A stretch of DNA of 9,316 bases from Betaproteobacteria bacterium UBA6910 (GTDB lineage: Bacteria; Pseudomonadota; Gammaproteobacteria; Burkholderiales; UBA6910): positions 1-9,316 of the forward strand of contig DKBC01000190.1 in assembly GCA_002451065.1 (NCBI GenBank). Direction: 5' to 3'. A program made the position numbers and the translations under genes. The notes beneath the pieces are model-generated. The model was not told where the DNA came from. It worked only from the letters and a program-made list of their open reading frames with translations, and made no database searches. Shown one piece after another: positions 6,499-9,316 of the stretch; the stretch's first letter is position 1; each line of letters opens with the position of its first letter.

Positions 6499-7092
6499 TC
6501 ATCGCCCCGACCGGGCGGACCTCGTCTTGCGCCGCGCCCCCGAGTGGCCGGTCGACGCGCGCAGCATGACCAGGAGCTTGCGCCCGCGAGCCTTCATGGC
6601 CGGCGTACCCGTGGCGCTCAACACCTGCAGCCGCGGCAGCACATCCGGCATCACCCCGGGCGCCATTTGCGCGAGATCGGCCAGCGCCTGCATCGCGCAC
6701 GTCTTCACGATGCTGCTCTCGTCCTCCAGGTAGCCCGTCAGGATGTCCAGCACGCGCCGCTGCTCGCGACGATTCCAGTCGATGCGCGGTAGCATCTGTG
6801 CCACGTGCCAGCGCACCTCCTTCTGCTGCGCGCGAGCCAGGGCACCGATGAGCTCTTCCTTGTGAGGACGCAGGTACTCGGGATGCCGGGCGGTGATCTT
6901 CTCGACCGCATCGGCTGCCCTCGCGCGCAGCACCGGGTCAGCCGCCCTCAAACCCGAAAACAAGGCGTCGAATTGTGCCGGATCGGCGGTCACTTCTCCC
7001 ACCACCTCGTTGGACCGCCCAATCGAGCGAAGATCGCGCCCCTCCAGTTTGCGCAAGATAGGATGAATTGCGTCCCGCCCACGTTTTGCCAT
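6499..7092 (-). CDS. HEAT-repeat-like alpha-helical protein
   Basis: A 197-residue, all-helical protein. Repeated helix pairs of HEAT character run from about residue 35 to 175: VLRARAADAVEKITARHPEY, KEVRWHVAQMLPRID, SIVKTCAMQALADLAQ and TPAMKARGRKLLVML. Such solenoids act as protein- or nucleic-acid-binding scaffolds; the partner is unknown. The C-terminal 20 residues are strongly basic (ARRKTRSARSGR), which could help bind nucleic acid. The ATG at 7092 lies 25 bp after the stop of the membrane protein gene, so the two are probably one operon. The ribosome binding site is weak. It has no enzyme motifs and no signal peptide. Confidence 0.85.
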   Translation of the reverse strand: MAKRGRDAIHPILRKLEGRDLRSIGRSNEVVGEVTADPAQFDALFSGLRAADPVLRARAADAVEKITARHPEYLRPHKEELIGALARAQQKEVRWHVAQMLPRIDWNRREQRRVLDILTGYLEDESSIVKTCAMQALADLAQMAPGVMPDVLPRLQVLSATGTPAMKARGRKLLVMLRASTGHSGARRKTRSARSGR

Positions 7093-7117
7093 TGGCGCCC
7101 GTCCGCAGAACCGGGCC

Positions 7118-7699
7118 CTACTGTTTCGCGTTCTCGCTCCCCAGGCGGTTCAGGATATCAGGCACGAATCGCTCGGAGAACCCGGCGATGAATCCCCAGA
7201 CTATCGCTTTCGCGTTTGCCGCGGCATCCTTCGGGCTCCAGTTCGCCACGAACCCCTGGAAGTCGTCGCACTGCCCCGCCGCGCAATGGAACTCCGGGAA
7301 CAGGTCACCCTTCAGGAGGCCGGCCGCAAACATGAGGTAGACCATAACCGCGCCGATCATCCCCACCACGGCCGGAACCAGCGAATAGGCAACCACGTAG
7401 AAATTCATCTTGCGGAACAACTGAACGTATTCGCGCCGCGGGAAGATGTCCTGAAAGCTGTACAGCCGCCGCAGGCTGCTCACGAAGCCGCCTCCCGCCC
7501 CCGCCACAATGACGGCGAGCATGACGGTCACGCCCCCGCGGCCTGTCACATCGAAATAGAGAACCAATGCCAGAAATCCCAGGCCGATGACCAGGGTGGA
7601 AATGAATAGCCACATCACCAGGAGGCGATGGGCGTCGAGAGTCCCTTGATCGGCCCGTTCTGGTTCTCCCCCGGTATCTCCGCTGCGCGATTCGCTCAT
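7118..7699 (-). CDS. Three-helix conserved membrane protein (193 aa)
   Basis: A 193-residue protein with three hydrophobic helices at about residues 26-49, 57-76 and 99-128. A hydrophilic acidic N-terminus comes first, and a soluble C-terminal part carries the stretch WGFIAGFSERFVPDIL (168-183). I have an impression that this last motif recurs in uncharacterised bacterial membrane proteins, but I know of no function. Two cysteines (HCAAGQC, 138-144) lie in the loop after helix 3. The ATG at 7699 has GGGGAG 7 bases upstream. It is the first gene of a likely pair with the HEAT-like protein, which suggests a scaffold working at the membrane; that link is inference only. Confidence 0.85.
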   Translation of the reverse strand: MSESRSGDTGGEPERADQGTLDAHRLLVMWLFISTLVIGLGFLALVLYFDVTGRGGVTVMLAVIVAGAGGGFVSSLRRLYSFQDIFPRREYVQLFRKMNFYVVAYSLVPAVVGMIGAVMVYLMFAAGLLKGDLFPEFHCAAGQCDDFQGFVANWSPKDAAANAKAIVWGFIAGFSERFVPDILNRLGSENAKQ

Positions 7700-7758
7700 A
7701 ATATTTCTCCCCGAGATCCAACATTCCCGTCCAGCGGCGCCTCCCCCACAACAGGCGG

Positions 7759-8101
7759 TTAGACGAAACCTCCGGTATCAACAACCAGGAGAATCTAGCC
7801 GATCTTGTAATCCCGAATCCGGATTAGCTGCGCAACAGCCAGCGATTTCACAGGCTTATGATACTCCCGGAAAAATGCCAGGGAGTCGTCGCCTTCCATG
7901 ATGCTCATGACTGGATAACCGGAGTTCTCCAGCGGCTTGACCGCCAGGCTTTCAAGGTACTCAGCGCTGGACGTGAACTGATGGAACGGACCCCAACATC
8001 TGGAGGTCAGGGGCAAGTAACGCCCGCAACGCGCCAGTGTCGCCGGCGCAGAACTCCTCAAGATGCCCCAATGCTATATCACGACGCCTCACCGCGCCCA
8101 T
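7759..8101 (-). pseudogene. SnoaL/NTF2-like protein, broken by a frameshift and an amber stop
   Basis: From an ATG at 8101 the frame reads HLEEFCAGDTGALRALLAPD and LQML. It then loses register at a GGGG run (minus strand; CCCC at 7991-7994). Removing one G restores the expected continuation LGPFHQFTSSAEYLESLAVK, followed by IMEGDDSLAFFREYHKPVKS and AQLIRIRDYKIG. A TAG at 7795-7797 interrupts here, but the same frame goes on with ILLVVDTGGFV to a TAA at 7759-7761, where relatives have Glu in place of the stop (GAG to TAG). The repaired product has about 113 residues, usual for SnoaL-like (NTF2 fold) small-ligand-binding proteins or enzymes. Family membership is pattern recognition on my part. 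The site before the ATG is GGTGGA, 5 bases away. Two separate lesions point to a true pseudogene; the fragment downstream of the frameshift may still be translated from an alternative start such as the TTG at 8061. Confidence 0.75.
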
Positions 8102-8247
8102 TCGATCCACCCAATGAGGCCACTCTCCAGCCCGGCTGGAAAACTTCGCTTCTGTTCAAGCCCGCCCCCTCTCGTGTTGCGGCCCCGCTCAACCCGGCGA
8201 CGGTCCCGTCACCTGCAGGGGCTGCTGGGCGGCAGCGCATTTACCTG
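8102..8247. other. Intergenic region between secreted protein gene and SnoaL-like pseudogene
   Basis: A 146-bp spacer. It holds one interrupted palindrome at 8196-8213 (GGCGACGG...CCGTCACC with a very short loop) and no T-run after it, so any role as a terminator is doubtful. No gene is seen. Confidence 0.35.
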
Positions 8248-8655
8248 CTATTCCCACGGCTCTTGCTTCATTATCGGCGGCGACGACGCGTTGCAGCCTC
8301 GAACACAAATCCATGGAGAAAGCGTGCCTTCCTTGGGAGGCGATTGATGGTAGGTCGTACCGGCCAGCGGTGAAGCCCCGTCTGGTGAGCACGATAGCCA
8401 GGCATTCCCGCTCGCTTGATAGGAGTGTAGGCAGTCTTGGTTATCGAAGATCCGCTTCCCATTGCCCTTCACGACGATGATATCGGCCCCGACATGTTGG
8501 GCATATGCCTCCTGGTCACCTTGTTTCTGAATGGTGACGCTTCGCACGTGGCGAAAGATGACCTTCTCCCCTTGGGAATTTTCGCCGTGAATGTCGGTCC
8601 AGCCGGCTGCACTCGCCAGCGTGGGCACGATGACAAACAGGATAGCTGCGCGCAT
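8248..8655 (-). CDS. Secreted cysteine-containing protein of unknown function
   Basis: A 135-residue protein with a signal peptide: MRAAILFVIVPTLASA, with cleavage expected before AGW at about residue 17. The mature part has four cysteines (75, 89, 117, 121), an even number that could form two disulfides in the periplasm. A predicted beta segment (GEKVIFRHVRSVTIQKQGD) comes first. I recognise no family. The start at 8655 is set by a perfect AGGAGG 8 bases upstream; the open frame extends 10 codons further, but that would hide the signal peptide. It follows the three-helix membrane protein gene after 37 bp, so the two are probably cotranscribed. Confidence 0.82.
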   Translation of the reverse strand: MRAAILFVIVPTLASAAGWTDIHGENSQGEKVIFRHVRSVTIQKQGDQEAYAQHVGADIIVVKGNGKRIFDNQDCLHSYQASGNAWLSCSPDGASPLAGTTYHQSPPKEGTLSPWICVRGCNASSPPIMKQEPWE

Positions 8656-8692
8656 CACGAAGGCCTCCTGAAGCGAACGGATCATTTGCGCC

Positions 8693-9010
8693 CTAGTCCA
8701 CCGCGCGGTCGGTGGTCACGTCGTGGTCATACCCGTCAGGTTTCCTGACACGAGACCAGATGTACCCGACGCCGAGCGCAGTCAACACAGGCACCAAGAG
8801 CGGTATCGCAAAGAACCAGAATGGAGGGCGCACCACGCCGATAAGAACCAATCCAACCCCGCTCACAGAAGCCATGAAGACAACAATACCGGCGACGAGA
8901 CGCAAGGCTGCGGGCGCGGGCATGGTTAACACCACGAGAGAGCCAATTACGAATCCGCTGCATCCCAGTCCCAGCAACCATAAGAGGACGACTTCACCCA
9001 AGAACCCCAC
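8693..9010 (-). CDS. Three-helix membrane protein, first gene after the attC site
   Basis: A 105-residue protein with hydrophobic helices at about residues 7-29, 36-58 and 65-86 and a short charged C-terminal tail (RVRKPDGYDHDVTTDRAVD). No family is recognised. The longest plausible start is GTG at 9010, but AGAAG directly abuts it; the TTG three codons later has AGGTGG at a better distance (about 5-6 bases) and may be the true start. The gene begins about 100 bp downstream (minus direction) of the attC site at 9109-9169. I cannot find a second attC after its stop, so it may be either the last, attC-less remnant of a cassette or ordinary chromosome. Confidence 0.72.
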   Translation of the reverse strand: MGFLGEVVLLWLLGLGCSGFVIGSLVVLTMPAPAALRLVAGIVVFMASVSGVGLVLIGVVRPPFWFFAIPLLVPVLTALGVGYIWSRVRKPDGYDHDVTTDRAVD

Positions 9011-9108
9011 CTTCTGGAGCCATTCCCGCTGTAAAGACGCGGCAGTTACCGTCTCCCGCTGCAGCGGCCTGCCGTGCGCTGAGATCGAGCAGTTGCGACA
9101 CCGAGCCC

Positions 9109-9169
9109 GCCCAACGCCGCGGTTCAGCGGCGGCGCGGTAGCGCCGTCCGCTGTAACCGCTTGTTAGCT
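9109..9169 (-). other. Integron attC recombination site
   Basis: A 61-bp imperfect palindrome. The plus-strand left core is GCCCAAC (9109-9115), a full match to RYYYAAC; the right core is GTTAGCT (9163-9169), six of seven to GTTRRRY. Between them GCGGTT (9119-9124) pairs with AACCGC (9155-9160), CAGCGG (9125-9130) with CCGCTG (9148-9153), and CGGCG (9131-9135) with CGCCG (9142-9146), around a six-base loop. The plus strand leaves T9147 and T9154 extrahelical and GCC/TT as an unpaired spacer. This is the known architecture of attC, which the integrase IntI recombines as a folded single strand. The side of the extra bases makes plus the bottom (recombining) strand, so the cassette gene should lie to the right on the minus strand, as it does. 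Confidence 0.85.
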
Positions 9170-9193
9170 GGCGAACCAATATCGCCTTCACCT

Positions 9194-9316
9194 TTACTCA
9201 TGCCGGTAGATGACCTTCCAGTCCTGCTTCATGTCTACCACTGTCCAACCTCTTGACTTCGCTTCGTCGAGGCCTTTGTCCAAGCGACCGACGCTGGAGT
9301 TGCGGTCGTAGGCCCA
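9194..9316 (-). CDS. Cassette-borne gene, C-terminal fragment (truncated by window edge)
   Basis: The last 40 codons of a gene that enters from the right edge and ends in TAA. The peptide starts WAYDRNSSVGRLDKGLDEAK and ends QDWKVIYRHE. It has coding-like codon use with GC-rich third positions. The stop lies 24 bp before the attC, the usual spacing for an integron cassette gene, and the orientation agrees with the attC. I recognise no family; the fragment is too short to assign. Confidence 0.75.
   Translation of the reverse strand, partial: WAYDRNSSVGRLDKGLDEAKSRGWTVVDMKQDWKVIYRHE

Noticed and set aside
7716..7764. A second attC-like pair of cores (GTCTAAC and GTTGGAT on the minus strand) just after the SnoaL-like pseudogene
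   Set aside because: Both cores fit the consensus and the stop codon lies inside one, but the span is only 49 bp and the inner sequence does not form an attC stem. It is chance or too decayed to call.
8187..8193. GCTCAAC, matching one attC core
   Set aside because: There is no partner core at a suitable distance and no palindrome around it.
8994..9191. A 65-codon minus-strand open frame across the attC
   Set aside because: It reads through the attC hairpin and ends inside the next gene; a frame across a recombination site is not expected to be a gene.
1..9316. CRISPR arrays, tRNA or rRNA genes, insertion sequences and prophage genes
   Set aside because: I looked for spaced direct repeats, cloverleaf arms, terminal inverted repeats and transposase motifs and saw none that could be supported.

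Overview
The window comes from a high-GC proteobacterial chromosome. The evidence is the 4Fe-4S endonuclease III tail, a bacterial RRM protein with a glycine-rich tail, an alpha-D-glucose-specific phosphoglucomutase of E. coli type and a SYLF-domain lipoprotein. A gamma- or betaproteobacterium is my inference; the sequence does not settle it. Apart from the endonuclease III tail at the left edge, every gene I can support lies on the minus strand, so biologically the window reads right to left.

Left part (1-2920): the 3' end of nth meets, with no spacer, the stop codon of a GNAT acetyltransferase. That gene overlaps an upstream gene for a membrane-anchored coiled-coil protein with a SPOR-like C-terminal region. 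Next come a 64-residue membrane protein, about 370 bp without a convincing gene (possibly a frameshifted relic), a 156-residue beta-rich protein and an 85-residue tail-anchored protein. The 5' leaders of these last two genes share a duplicated segment of about 40 bp.

Middle part (2920-6500): an RRM RNA-binding protein followed by a perfect 17-bp inverted repeat, a SYLF lipoprotein, a small two-helix membrane protein, and the full-length pgm gene, which is the best-defined gene in the window.

Right part (6500-9316): a HEAT-repeat-like protein and a three-helix membrane protein, probably in one operon. Then comes a SnoaL/NTF2-like pseudogene with two independent lesions, a secreted cysteine-containing protein and another three-helix membrane protein. 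At 9109-9169 there is a well-formed integron attC site. Its fold has 17 stem base pairs plus the AAC/GTT core pairing, a short unpaired spacer and two extrahelical bases. It lies 24 bp after the stop codon of a gene that enters from the right edge. The window therefore appears to end at the boundary of a gene-cassette array (a chromosomal integron or a cluster of attC sites lacking an integrase) that continues beyond 9316. The attC and the doubly broken SnoaL-like gene are the most notable observations.
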